From positions 1 through 7,094 of the forward strand of contig JAJZOK010000075.1 of NCBI GenBank assembly GCA_021811525.1: a stretch of 7,094 nucleotides of DNA, written 5' to 3'. Position numbers and translations under genes: made by a program. The notes under the pieces were generated by a model. That model made no database searches, had not been told where the DNA came from, and saw only the letters and a program-made list of their open reading frames with translations. Below, piece after piece: positions 1 through 5,407 of the stretch. Each line of letters begins with the position of its first letter. The first letter of the stretch is position 1. Source of the DNA: Thermoplasmata archaeon. GTDB lineage: Archaea > Thermoplasmatota > Thermoplasmata > Thermoplasmatales > Thermoplasmataceae.

Positions 1-24
1 GAATTTCCAGCATGGAAGCTTTCG

Positions 25-1359
25 ATGTCAACAAGTGAGGATTTTCCATTCCTTGATCCGGCAAATGCACCACTAATTAGGACTGAAATACCCGGGCCCA
101 AGAGCCGGAAGCTTCTGGAGGAGCAGAAAAAGTATGAGACGGCAACAGTAACATATCCGAATTCATTCCCTTTTGCAATAAGGCGTGCTGAGGATTCACT
201 CATAGAAGACGCAGACGGAAATGTCTTCATAGACTGGGTCTCAGGAATTTCTGTACTCAACATGGGTTTTTCCGGCGTTGTACGGAAAGCCGTGAAGGAG
301 CAGATGGACCTCATCTGGCATTCCCTTGAGATTCCTACGGAGGCAAGGATCAACTTCCTGAGGGAATTCAGAAATTCATTTCCCAGTGACATGCAGGACT
401 ACAAGACTGTGTTTGGAATCAGCGGCTCCGACGCCTGCGAGACAGCAATAAATCTTGCACACACCATCAGGAAGAGAAAAGCGCCCACAATCGCATTTGA
501 GGGGGCATACCACGGCGTTTCCGGTGCAATTATATCGTCAACATCAGGCACAAAGTACAAGAAAAGTTTTTACGGAACCGGATTTGAAACAATCAGGGTT
601 CCTTATCCCTACACCGTATGGCAGGACCTCAACGAGAACGTCATCTTTGACCATCTTGAAAGAATTATGAATGACCCGGAAGCGGGGTACGACAGGCCAG
701 ACTCAGTGATCGTGGAACCCATCCAGGGAGAGGGGGGATACATCGTTCCACCCAAGGGATTCCTTAAAAATGTGAGAAAATTCTGCGATGAGCATGATCT
801 CACCATGATAGTGGACGAGGTTCAGACGGGCATGGGAAGGACCGGAAAAATGTGGGCGTTCCAGTGGGATAACATAAAGCCTGACATTGTATGCTCCAGC
901 AAATCCGTTGGAGGCGGCATTCCGATTTCTGCAATATACTACAGGGGAGATTATGACGAGAAGCTGCCGACGCCATTCCACATGGGAACATTCAGAGCCA
1001 ATCCCCTTGCCATGGCTGCAGGGGCACAGCTTCTGAAGAAGATACCTGAGTACCTGGACAGGGTTAATGCCCTCGGCGAAAAGCTAAGGAAATCGTTCTC
1101 AGACATTGGGTCTGATCACATCAGGGATGTCCGGGGAAAAGGCTTCATGGTGGGAATTGAGCTGGAGGACAGGGGAAAGCCCATGGATTCATCAAAGGTT
1201 ACGGAACTAAAGCACAGTTTCCTGAAGAATGGCCTCATGATGCATACCTGCGGCCACTACTCCAACGTTTTCAGGTATATGGGGGCACTGAATATACCTG
1301 AAGTTCTAAACAATAAGGGCCTTGAGATATTCGAGTCAGCACTGAGGCCCTCCAGCTGA
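25..1359 (+). CDS. Class III PLP-dependent aminotransferase (4-aminobutyrate / diaminobutyrate type)
   Basis: Transfers an amino group, probably from an omega-amino compound such as 4-aminobutyrate or 2,4-diaminobutyrate, to a 2-oxo acid; cytosolic. The fold-type I class III layout is complete. An IPGPKSRK N-terminal motif sits at residues 22-29, as in archaeal GABA-type enzymes. The PLP phosphate loop is SGSDACETA (133-141), the EPIQGEGG motif is at 231-238, the cofactor aspartate is D264 in VDEVQTGMGRTG, and the Schiff-base lysine is K293 in SSKSVGGG. The C-terminal VFRYMGAL (415-422) carries the expected arginine R417. GTFRANPLA (321-329) resembles the TFRGN motif of diaminobutyrate/EctB-type enzymes more than the TFGGNP of GABA transaminases, so the substrate is open. 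At 444 aa the length is normal. The frame stays open from position 1 and no ribosome binding site precedes ATG 25, so the start could lie outside the window. No ectoine genes or dedicated partner lie alongside. Confidence 0.9.
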   Translation: MSTSEDFPFLDPANAPLIRTEIPGPKSRKLLEEQKKYETATVTYPNSFPFAIRRAEDSLIEDADGNVFIDWVSGISVLNMGFSGVVRKAVKEQMDLIWHSLEIPTEARINFLREFRNSFPSDMQDYKTVFGISGSDACETAINLAHTIRKRKAPTIAFEGAYHGVSGAIISSTSGTKYKKSFYGTGFETIRVPYPYTVWQDLNENVIFDHLERIMNDPEAGYDRPDSVIVEPIQGEGGYIVPPKGFLKNVRKFCDEHDLTMIVDEVQTGMGRTGKMWAFQWDNIKPDIVCSSKSVGGGIPISAIYYRGDYDEKLPTPFHMGTFRANPLAMAAGAQLLKKIPEYLDRVNALGEKLRKSFSDIGSDHIRDVRGKGFMVGIELEDRGKPMDSSKVTELKHSFLKNGLMMHTCGHYSNVFRYMGALNIPEVLNNKGLEIFESALRPSS

Positions 1360-1404
1360 TGGGGGATTTAAGCCAGTACTTGCCCGTCTAAGTTGGATCT
1401 GAAA

Positions 1405-1427
1405 CAATATAATGATTTGAATAAAAC
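1405..1427 (+). promoter_or_regulatory. Possible promoter (AT-rich TATA-like) for the PPOX-type gene
   Basis: The gap before ATG 1462 holds two AT-rich TATA-like stretches, one around 1405-1413 (CAATATAAT) and one around 1419-1426 (GAATAAAA). Either would place transcription initiation about 10-30 nt before the start codon, so this gene would have a short leader and not the leaderless arrangement seen elsewhere in the window. No Shine-Dalgarno sequence is visible before the ATG. The assignment rests on base composition only. Confidence 0.3.
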
Positions 1428-1461
1428 AGTTCCAAGTATGAGATAGGAATATAAGAGCAAA

Positions 1462-2094
1462 ATGGGGATAGACACCGTCGTAAAAAGGCACCAGGAGAGG
1501 GGCAGATATGACAGTGAAACGCTCAATGGTATACTGGACGAGGCACTCATATGCCATGTGGCTTTCTCAATGGACAACCAGCCATACAATATGCCAATGA
1601 TTCCTGTGAGAATAGGTTCTGATCTGTATCTCCATACCTCCATAAAGAGCAGGATCTATAAGGTGCTGTCATCCGGCATTGAAGCCTGCGCAACTGCAAC
1701 CTTGCTTGATGGCCTGGTCCTTGCCAAGAGCGCCTATAATTCTTCAATGAACTACAGATCCGCTATTGTTTTTGGAAAGATGTCTCCAGTGACAGACGAC
1801 AGAGAGAGGCTGGCAGTTGCAAAAAAACTCACAGAAAAGATAGCCAGTGGCAGGTGGTCTGACTGCAGGCATCCATCAGAGGGGGAACTCAAGGCAACGG
1901 GTTTCCTGAAATTGCCTATTACAAAATTTTCTGCAAAAATCCGATCAGGTCCGCCAATTGACAACCCTGAGGACCTAAAGCTTCCATTCTGGTCTGGCGT
2001 TGTTCCGGTAACAACCGTGAAAGGCATTCCTGAAACATCTCCCGTGGACCGGGGAAAGATAGATTTGCCAGGCTATCTCATTGAAGATTCTTAA
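1462..2094 (+). CDS. Pyridoxamine 5'-phosphate oxidase-family FMN-binding protein
   Basis: A predicted flavin-binding split-barrel protein of the PPOX superfamily, Pyridox_ox_2 (PF12900-like) branch; members bind FMN or a related flavin, and few have a defined substrate. The family signature runs the whole length: a basic N-terminal RGRYD (13-17) followed by an ILDEALICHVAF strand (24-35), the first barrel strands through YLHTS (56-60), LLDGLVLAKS (81-90), the strongly conserved SMNYRSAIVFG (95-105), GRWSDCRHPSEGELKATG (130-147), AKIRSGPP (158-165) and FWSGVVPV (176-183). The 210 aa length is typical. The start is supported because RGRYD normally lies close to the N-terminus. It is not a true PdxH, which has a different substrate-binding C-terminus. 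The gap of 102 nt from the aminotransferase suggests separate transcription, so a link through vitamin B6 chemistry is only speculation. Confidence 0.85.
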   Translation: MGIDTVVKRHQERGRYDSETLNGILDEALICHVAFSMDNQPYNMPMIPVRIGSDLYLHTSIKSRIYKVLSSGIEACATATLLDGLVLAKSAYNSSMNYRSAIVFGKMSPVTDDRERLAVAKKLTEKIASGRWSDCRHPSEGELKATGFLKLPITKFSAKIRSGPPIDNPEDLKLPFWSGVVPVTTVKGIPETSPVDRGKIDLPGYLIEDS

Positions 2095-2181
2095 TCTCAA
2101 AGATTTTCCATAAATGTGGCCCGTTCCGGAGGCAGGCTACTAGAAATAGGGTATTCCGGCACATTTCTCCCAGGATCAGCC

Positions 2182-2190
2182 AAATTTATC
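2182..2190 (+). promoter_or_regulatory. TATA box for the SRPBCC gene, leaderless arrangement
   Basis: AAATTTATC is centred about 27 nt before the ATG at 2213, which is the distance expected when transcription starts at the start codon itself. No Shine-Dalgarno sequence lies between the box and the ATG (the stretch is T/A-rich), which agrees with a leaderless mRNA. Confidence 0.5.
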
Positions 2191-2212
2191 AACCAGTTTT
2201 TGTTGTAAATAT

Positions 2213-2638
2213 ATGGCAGTGGAATTTGATCTTTCCGAAACCATAGATGCGCCAAAGGAGCAGGTCATGGCCTATTTCATGAAAGTAGAGGACATGCCCA
2301 AGTACCACCCGAAGATGGCAAGAAAGGTGGAAGTCATTGAGAAAAGCGACAGCGCAATAAAGTACAAGCTTGAAAGCAAGGTCATGCTCAAGAAAATCGA
2401 GTCTGTCAACAACATGTCCATAGACAGTGCCGGAAGCAAGCTGGTTACGGATACAGTTGAAGGTGACGGAAAAGGCAGCAAGATTGCCATGGAATTCAAC
2501 GAGAAGGACGGCAGGACTGAGATAAGCATGAAAGCATCGATGGAGCTTGGTGTCCTCGGTTCCCTGGGAAAGGGCATGGCCTCATCCATGTGGAAGGAAG
2601 CCATGGGACAGGCAAAGGCTGTGCTGGAGAAGAAGTAG
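2213..2638 (+). CDS. SRPBCC / START-like (polyketide cyclase-type) small protein
   Basis: A 141-residue protein that fits the SRPBCC (Bet v 1-like, START-like) helix-grip fold, whose members enclose a hydrophobic ligand. The N-terminal strand and helix follow the family pattern, FDLSETIDAPKEQVMAYFM (5-23), where an alternating strand leads into I-x-A-P and an amphipathic helix. MPKYHPKM (28-35) is the usual loop before the second strand. Alternating strands cover about 36-110, and the protein ends in a long C-terminal helix (about 112-140, Met- and Lys-rich) that would close the pocket. The ligand is unknown. It is cytosolic, with no signal peptide. The gene has its own TATA box and is convergent with the Bat-type regulator. 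Fold assignment is moderate to good; any specific function would be a guess. Confidence 0.75.
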   Translation: MAVEFDLSETIDAPKEQVMAYFMKVEDMPKYHPKMARKVEVIEKSDSAIKYKLESKVMLKKIESVNNMSIDSAGSKLVTDTVEGDGKGSKIAMEFNEKDGRTEISMKASMELGVLGSLGKGMASSMWKEAMGQAKAVLEKK

Positions 2639-2680
2639 CCATCGCAACCCTTGCCATTAAATTCATTGCAAAACCCCAGT

Positions 2681-2687
2681 ATTTTTC
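2681..2687 (+). terminator. Short U-tract, possible terminator of the SRPBCC gene
   Basis: A run of five T lies about 44 nt after the stop codon, and a second run of five T follows at 2743-2747. Archaeal intrinsic termination relies mainly on U-tracts, but five residues is short. The intervening DNA shows only minor CCATTA and AGCCAA repeats and no convincing stem. Weak call. Confidence 0.25.
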
Positions 2688-2782
2688 CATTAACATGGTG
2701 CCATTAGCCAAACCATCAGCCAATTAGTGCATCAGGATCAGATTTTTCGCTCCCTGCCAGCTGTCCCCGGCATTCTAAATTG

Positions 2783-3478
2783 TCAGGGTTTCAACCTTGA
2801 ATGGATATACAGGGTGAGGTAAGGCTCCATTGCCTTTATCAGCTTGTTCCTTGCTTTGTCGATGTGCTCCTGCATGGTTGACTTGGACAGCCCATGTACC
2901 ATTGCAAGCTCTTCCACCGTTGATCCCCTTGGTGAGGAAAACATCCCCATGCCCACTGCCTCCCTGAGGTATAGGGCCTGTTTTGGCGAGAGTTCCCCAA
3001 ACAGGTCTTTCAGGGAAATGCTGTATACATCCCTCAGGGAATCAGGCTCGATTTTCCTCTTTCTCCCGATCACGACTTGTCCCTGCCTGGATGCTTCCTG
3101 ATAGAATGCATCCAGATCATTTCCTGAAAAGGAGATTAACCGCAACTTCTCCTCGCCATTGGCATATACAGCTGGTGCCTCCCAGAGCAGATTCATGGAT
3201 TCTGCCAGCCTTATGCTTGAATTTGCGGTGGTGCATCTGCAAGAGATCCCTGCGGATACATGTTTCTCAATCATGCCTGAAGTTACAACTTCGCTGTCGA
3301 TGCTCTCTGTAATGAGCATGAGCTTTTCAGTGGCATTTCTCACAACATCGTTTTCCCCGTAAATCTCGACATAATCCACCACTGAGCTGCACCACCTGAA
3401 CATGGTGATCTCTGGAAATTCGGCGGACAGATCGCAGAAAGGCGTTGAGTTCTTAAGGATAAGTTCTACTTCTTCCAT
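2783..3478 (-). CDS. Bacterio-opsin activator (Bat)-type HTH transcriptional regulator
   Basis: A DNA-binding regulator of the archaeal Bat/HTH_10 family (PF04967). The C-terminal helix-turn-helix lies at about 160-216. It opens with LSPKQALYLREAV (163-175) and MGMFSSPRGSTVEELA (177-192), corresponding to the family's 'LT.kQ...l..A...GYf..PR..t..eiA', and ends in GLSKSTMQEHIDKARNKLI (196-214), the recognition helix region. Residues 1-155 form the sensory part: a mixed alpha/beta region with FRWC (27-30), a CRC pair (C80, C82) and a PAVYANGEEKLRLISF segment (102-117) common in archaeal Bat-like regulators. Four cysteines (C15, C30, C80, C82) could bind metal or sense redox state, which is inference. 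The start is fixed by a TATA element about 27 nt upstream. The gene diverges from the small protein-methyltransferase operon across 60 bp that hold a palindrome, so autoregulation and control of that operon are likely. Its inducer is unknown. Confidence 0.85.
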   Translation of the reverse strand: MEEVELILKNSTPFCDLSAEFPEITMFRWCSSVVDYVEIYGENDVVRNATEKLMLITESIDSEVVTSGMIEKHVSAGISCRCTTANSSIRLAESMNLLWEAPAVYANGEEKLRLISFSGNDLDAFYQEASRQGQVVIGRKRKIEPDSLRDVYSISLKDLFGELSPKQALYLREAVGMGMFSSPRGSTVEELAMVHGLSKSTMQEHIDKARNKLIKAMEPYLTLYIHSRLKP

Positions 3479-3480
3479 AG

Positions 3481-3498
3481 TACCGTTCTAGACCGGTA
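3481..3498. promoter_or_regulatory. 18-bp near-perfect palindrome, candidate operator of the Bat-type regulator
   Basis: TACCGTTCTAGACCGGTA is an inverted repeat in which 16 of 18 positions are symmetric, with a single mismatched pair. It begins three bases before the regulator's start codon and lies between that codon and its TATA element, a place where a bound protein would block transcription. Seen from the + strand operon it abuts the TATA element on its upstream side, where binding could either activate or obstruct TFB. Operator function is inferred from symmetry and position. Confidence 0.5.
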
Positions 3499-3500
3499 TC

Positions 3501-3509
3501 AAATATATC
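3501..3509. promoter_or_regulatory. Shared TATA element of a divergent promoter
   Basis: AAATATATC reads as a TATA-like element on both strands. For the - strand regulator it is centred 27 nt before the ATG at 3478, preceded by a purine-rich GAAAAG that could be a BRE, giving a leaderless transcript. For the + strand it is centred about 25 nt before TTG 3530 and 34 nt before ATG 3539, so the operon mRNA would have no leader or a leader of roughly nine bases. No second convincing TATA box is visible in this 60-bp gap. Confidence 0.5.
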
Positions 3510-3538
3510 ACTTTTCTGAAAATAACAGGTTGACAACT

Positions 3539-3799
3539 ATGACAGAACTGATAGTGGAACATGAATGGAAGAGCAAGAATGCCGATAGTGTGATGAAGGT
3601 CGTGGGGGACATTATAGGGATGCAGAAAGGTGGCTCTTTGCCAAAGGGCTTTAATCTAAAGTCTGTGGTGGTGCTCAACGGGGAGAACAGGGCTATTTGC
3701 AATTGGGAAGCACCGGACGCAAATTCCTTGAAGGATCTCATTGGAAAGGTGAACCCGCCAACTAAGCACAGGGTATTTGAAGCCAGCAGGGCTTTCTAA
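3539..3799 (+). CDS. Small ferredoxin-like (DUF3303/DUF4242-like) protein
   Basis: An 86-residue cytosolic protein with a beta-alpha-beta-beta-alpha-beta pattern. ELIVEHEW (3-10) is the first strand, DSVMKVVGDI (16-25) the first helix, LKSVVVLNGENRAICNWEAPD (40-60) a hairpin, SLKDLIGKV the second helix, and HRVFEAS the last strand. The pattern of an N-terminal 'VEH.W', a central 'EAPD' and a closing strand matches small ferredoxin-like domains of the DUF3303 or DUF4242 kind, which are mostly uncharacterised and often dimeric. I could not assign one family firmly. ATG 3539 is preferred, with an SD-like AGGTTGA ending six bases before it, but TTG 3530 in the same frame would add three residues and is about where transcription should start. 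It is the first gene of an operon with the methyltransferase, 28 nt downstream, and is divergent from the Bat-type regulator. Confidence 0.7.
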   Translation: MTELIVEHEWKSKNADSVMKVVGDIIGMQKGGSLPKGFNLKSVVVLNGENRAICNWEAPDANSLKDLIGKVNPPTKHRVFEASRAF

Positions 3800-3815
3800 C
3801 ATTGACTGCAGAAAA

Positions 3816-3820
3816 GGGGG
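3816..3820 (+). promoter_or_regulatory. Shine-Dalgarno-like site setting the methyltransferase start
   Basis: A GGGGG run in GAAAAGGGGGAAATACC lies seven bases before ATG 3828 and could pair with the CCUCC of archaeal 16S rRNA through one G-U wobble. It supports ATG 3828 over the upstream in-frame TTG at 3777, which would overlap the preceding gene. An SD here but not at the leading genes fits an operon-internal cistron. Confidence 0.6.
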
Positions 3821-3827
3821 AAATACC

Positions 3828-4445
3828 ATGGAAGGCCCATCCTATTATCTAGAAGGGGAGGAAAGGTTCGGAACCTGTTCTTCCAGAATTTATTCGCATT
3901 TATCCGGGATGCACTACTGGAAGTACTATAGGGCAATCGTGAAAGAGGTGCTGAAGTTTTCCCCAGGATCTGTGCTTGATGTTGGCTGTGGCCCTGGGGA
4001 TGTCCTGGCCCATCTTGCCACTGAGAATGCCACAATCCGGCTCTTTGGCGTAGATCCTTCTGAAGGCATGGTCAGGGCAGCAAGAAAAAAGTTTGCAAGG
4101 CAAGGCATATCTGGCAGGACATCGGTTGAAATTGGAAGCAGCAGGGATATCCCATTCAATGCAAAATTTGATCTAATTATATCGACCATATCCTTCCACC
4201 ACTGGAAGGATCGTGGAACTTCACTTGAGAATCTTTCAAAGTATCTTTCAGAAAAAGGAAGTATTGTAATATTTGATTTAGACAGAAGCCAGTTTCCTGG
4301 CAGGCTTCCAGTGTTCAGGAGGCACACTCTCTCTGAGGCAGAATGTGAAAACTTCAGCATTGAGGGATTCACGGCAACTGTCATTCACCTGGAAAGTACA
4401 GGTCTCATCACTCTTGTACTGAACAGAAAACAGCCTCTTCCGTGA
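3828..4445 (+). CDS. Class I SAM-dependent methyltransferase
   Basis: Transfers a methyl group from S-adenosylmethionine to an unknown acceptor; cytosolic. The 205-residue protein has a Rossmann-like class I core. Motif I is VLDVGCGPGD (49-58), the acidic SAM-ribose residue is D76 in GVDPSEGM (74-81), and motif II/III is GSSRDIPF (103-110). The post-strand-4 motif is FDLIISTISFHHW (114-126), and strand 5 is GSIVIFDL (144-151). This matches the Methyltransf_11/25 type found in small-molecule methyltransferases. The C-terminal part (about 152-205) is short, with an HTLSEAECENF helix (166-176) and strands resembling those of ubiquinone/menaquinone-type relatives, but no substrate can be named. 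Start chosen by the SD-like GGGGG; an upstream TTG start would overlap the preceding gene. It is the second gene of the operon, 28 nt after the small ferredoxin-like protein, and so presumably under the divergent Bat-type regulator. Confidence 0.85.
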   Translation: MEGPSYYLEGEERFGTCSSRIYSHLSGMHYWKYYRAIVKEVLKFSPGSVLDVGCGPGDVLAHLATENATIRLFGVDPSEGMVRAARKKFARQGISGRTSVEIGSSRDIPFNAKFDLIISTISFHHWKDRGTSLENLSKYLSEKGSIVIFDLDRSQFPGRLPVFRRHTLSEAECENFSIEGFTATVIHLESTGLITLVLNRKQPLP

Positions 4446-4573
4446 GTTAATCATAAAAACAGAATAATACTGGCTCTGCACTTCATTAAGCCTCTTTCCA
4501 GGCATTTCGAAAAACCTCTTCCAAAACCAGCGCAATGGACAGAGGTAAAACCACCAATCCCCCAACTTATCCC

Positions 4574-4594
4574 AACAGGAAAATGGTTCCTGTT
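4574..4594. repeat. Perfect 8-bp inverted repeat upstream of the SpoIIM-like gene
   Basis: AACAGGAA and TTCCTGTT form a perfect 8-bp inverted repeat around a five-base AATGG spacer. It lies about 130 nt after the methyltransferase stop and about 45 nt before the TATA element of the next gene. It could be a regulator-binding site for the downstream promoter or a hairpin at the end of the upstream transcript. No U-tract follows on the + strand, so an operator is slightly the better reading. Confidence 0.4.
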
Positions 4595-4637
4595 AAGGTT
4601 TAGGAAAGAAAATGAATGATGCTTCCGCGCATAAAAG

Positions 4638-4646
4638 CCTTAAAGT
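4638..4646 (+). promoter_or_regulatory. TATA box for the SpoIIM-like gene, leaderless arrangement
   Basis: CCTTAAAGT is centred about 27 nt before ATG 4669 and is preceded by the purine-rich ATAAAAG, a possible BRE. The stretch between it and the ATG is T-rich with no Shine-Dalgarno sequence, as expected for a leaderless mRNA. Confidence 0.5.
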
Positions 4647-4668
4647 ATCATTTTAATTTTTCCATATT

Positions 4669-5373
4669 ATGGAAGGGGAGACATTTCTCTACATAAATGG
4701 AATCATAAAGCTCAGGGCACTTTTCCTTCTTCTCTTCATATCGGAGATCCTGATTTACATAATCATTTCAGCAATCCCCTATAACAATCCTGCGCTAGTT
4801 TCCCAACTGAAGGCAGAAGAGAATGCAACCTATTCCAACGGGATAGTTGGCATATTATTCTCCATTTTTCCACACAACCTTTTCATTGCAACAATAGAAT
4901 TCATTCCTGCAATAGGGCAGCTTTTCTATGTTCTCTCAATGGTGGAGACGCCACTGGCACTTTCTGCACTAGCAAACAGCACCGGCGTGCCTGGATTTAT
5001 TGATTTCATCATTCTTCTCATTGTTCCTGACACACTGATAGAACTCCCGTCTTATGCTATTGCCGCAGCAACTGGCATCTACTTGATTTATATCCTGGTC
5101 AAATCCGGTGAAGTGCTAAGGTCAAAGATCAGGAAGGTACTCTACATGTACCTATTTGTGGCCCTGGAGCTCTTCATAGCAGGCACATTTGAATCATTAG
5201 CCATAGAAATGGGGCTGACCCTTCCCAAGGGGGTAAGCCTCACTTACACGTTTCTACTCTGGATACCTGCCATACCTTCGATATATCTGCTTATCAGGCT
5301 CTTCAGGAGAATCAACCGTGATGAATATGGCAAGAATGTAGAGGTTATTCCAGAAACATTTGAGCTCCAGTGA
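4669..5373 (+). CDS. SpoIIM (DUF95)-like multi-pass membrane protein
   Basis: A 234-residue integral membrane protein with about five to six hydrophobic segments: roughly 14-36, 58-75, 77-100, 109-143, 158-178 and 190-211. The middle matches the SpoIIM/DUF95 family, which is widespread in archaea and in bacteria that do not sporulate. IFPHNLFIATIEFIPAIG (66-83) resembles the family's 'NN..va.......iP.iG' region, and IVPDTLIELPSYAIAAATG (118-136) its 'PHG..EiPA...A...G' motif. The glutamate (E125) and following proline (P127) are kept, but the usual His-Gly is Asp-Thr here. The loop after the first helix (about 37-57) is polar and probably extracellular; the tail (212-234) is charged and probably cytosolic. 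The biochemical role is unknown; in bacteria SpoIIM works with SpoIIP/SpoIID on the cell wall, partners not expected in an archaeon. It is monocistronic by its own promoter and convergent with the HAD gene, the stop codons lying only 25 nt apart. Confidence 0.75.
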   Translation: MEGETFLYINGIIKLRALFLLLFISEILIYIIISAIPYNNPALVSQLKAEENATYSNGIVGILFSIFPHNLFIATIEFIPAIGQLFYVLSMVETPLALSALANSTGVPGFIDFIILLIVPDTLIELPSYAIAAATGIYLIYILVKSGEVLRSKIRKVLYMYLFVALELFIAGTFESLAIEMGLTLPKGVSLTYTFLLWIPAIPSIYLLIRLFRRINRDEYGKNVEVIPETFELQ

Positions 5374-5387
5374 GGCAAGATATAATC

Positions 5388-5407
5388 GGCCCTTCAATTT
5401 AAAGGCC
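5388..5407. terminator. Imperfect palindrome at the junction of two convergent genes
   Basis: GGCCCTTCAATTTAAAGGCC is a 20-bp imperfect palindrome (16 of 20 positions symmetric) that covers the stop codon of the HAD gene and starts 15 nt after the stop of the SpoIIM-like gene. Its position suits a bidirectional 3'-end signal, but neither side is followed by a strong U-tract. Confidence 0.3.

Noticed and set aside
2112..2166. 7-bp inverted repeat AAATGTG / CACATTT with a 41-nt spacer between the PPOX and SRPBCC genes
   Set aside because: Arms this short with so wide a spacer are expected by chance at a notable rate in a gap of this size, and the stem does not extend.
3777..3827. N-terminal extension of the methyltransferase to an upstream TTG
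   Set aside because: It would overlap the preceding gene, gives a non-conserved leader peptide, and lacks an SD, while ATG 3828 has a GGGGG at good spacing.
3926..4384. 152-codon open frame on the - strand opposite the methyltransferase
   Set aside because: The + strand frame has clear SAM-binding motifs; the opposite frame has no motif, promoter or SD.
4431..4528. Three loose copies of RCCTCTT(T)CC after the methyltransferase
   Set aside because: The copies are short, unevenly spaced (57 and 25 nt) and imperfect, and the first lies in coding sequence. Not a credible repeat array or CRISPR.
4278..4565. 95-codon - strand frame reaching into the 4446-4668 gap
   Set aside because: About half overlaps the methyltransferase, no family resemblance is seen, and there is no ribosome binding site. 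The gap is better read as regulatory DNA.
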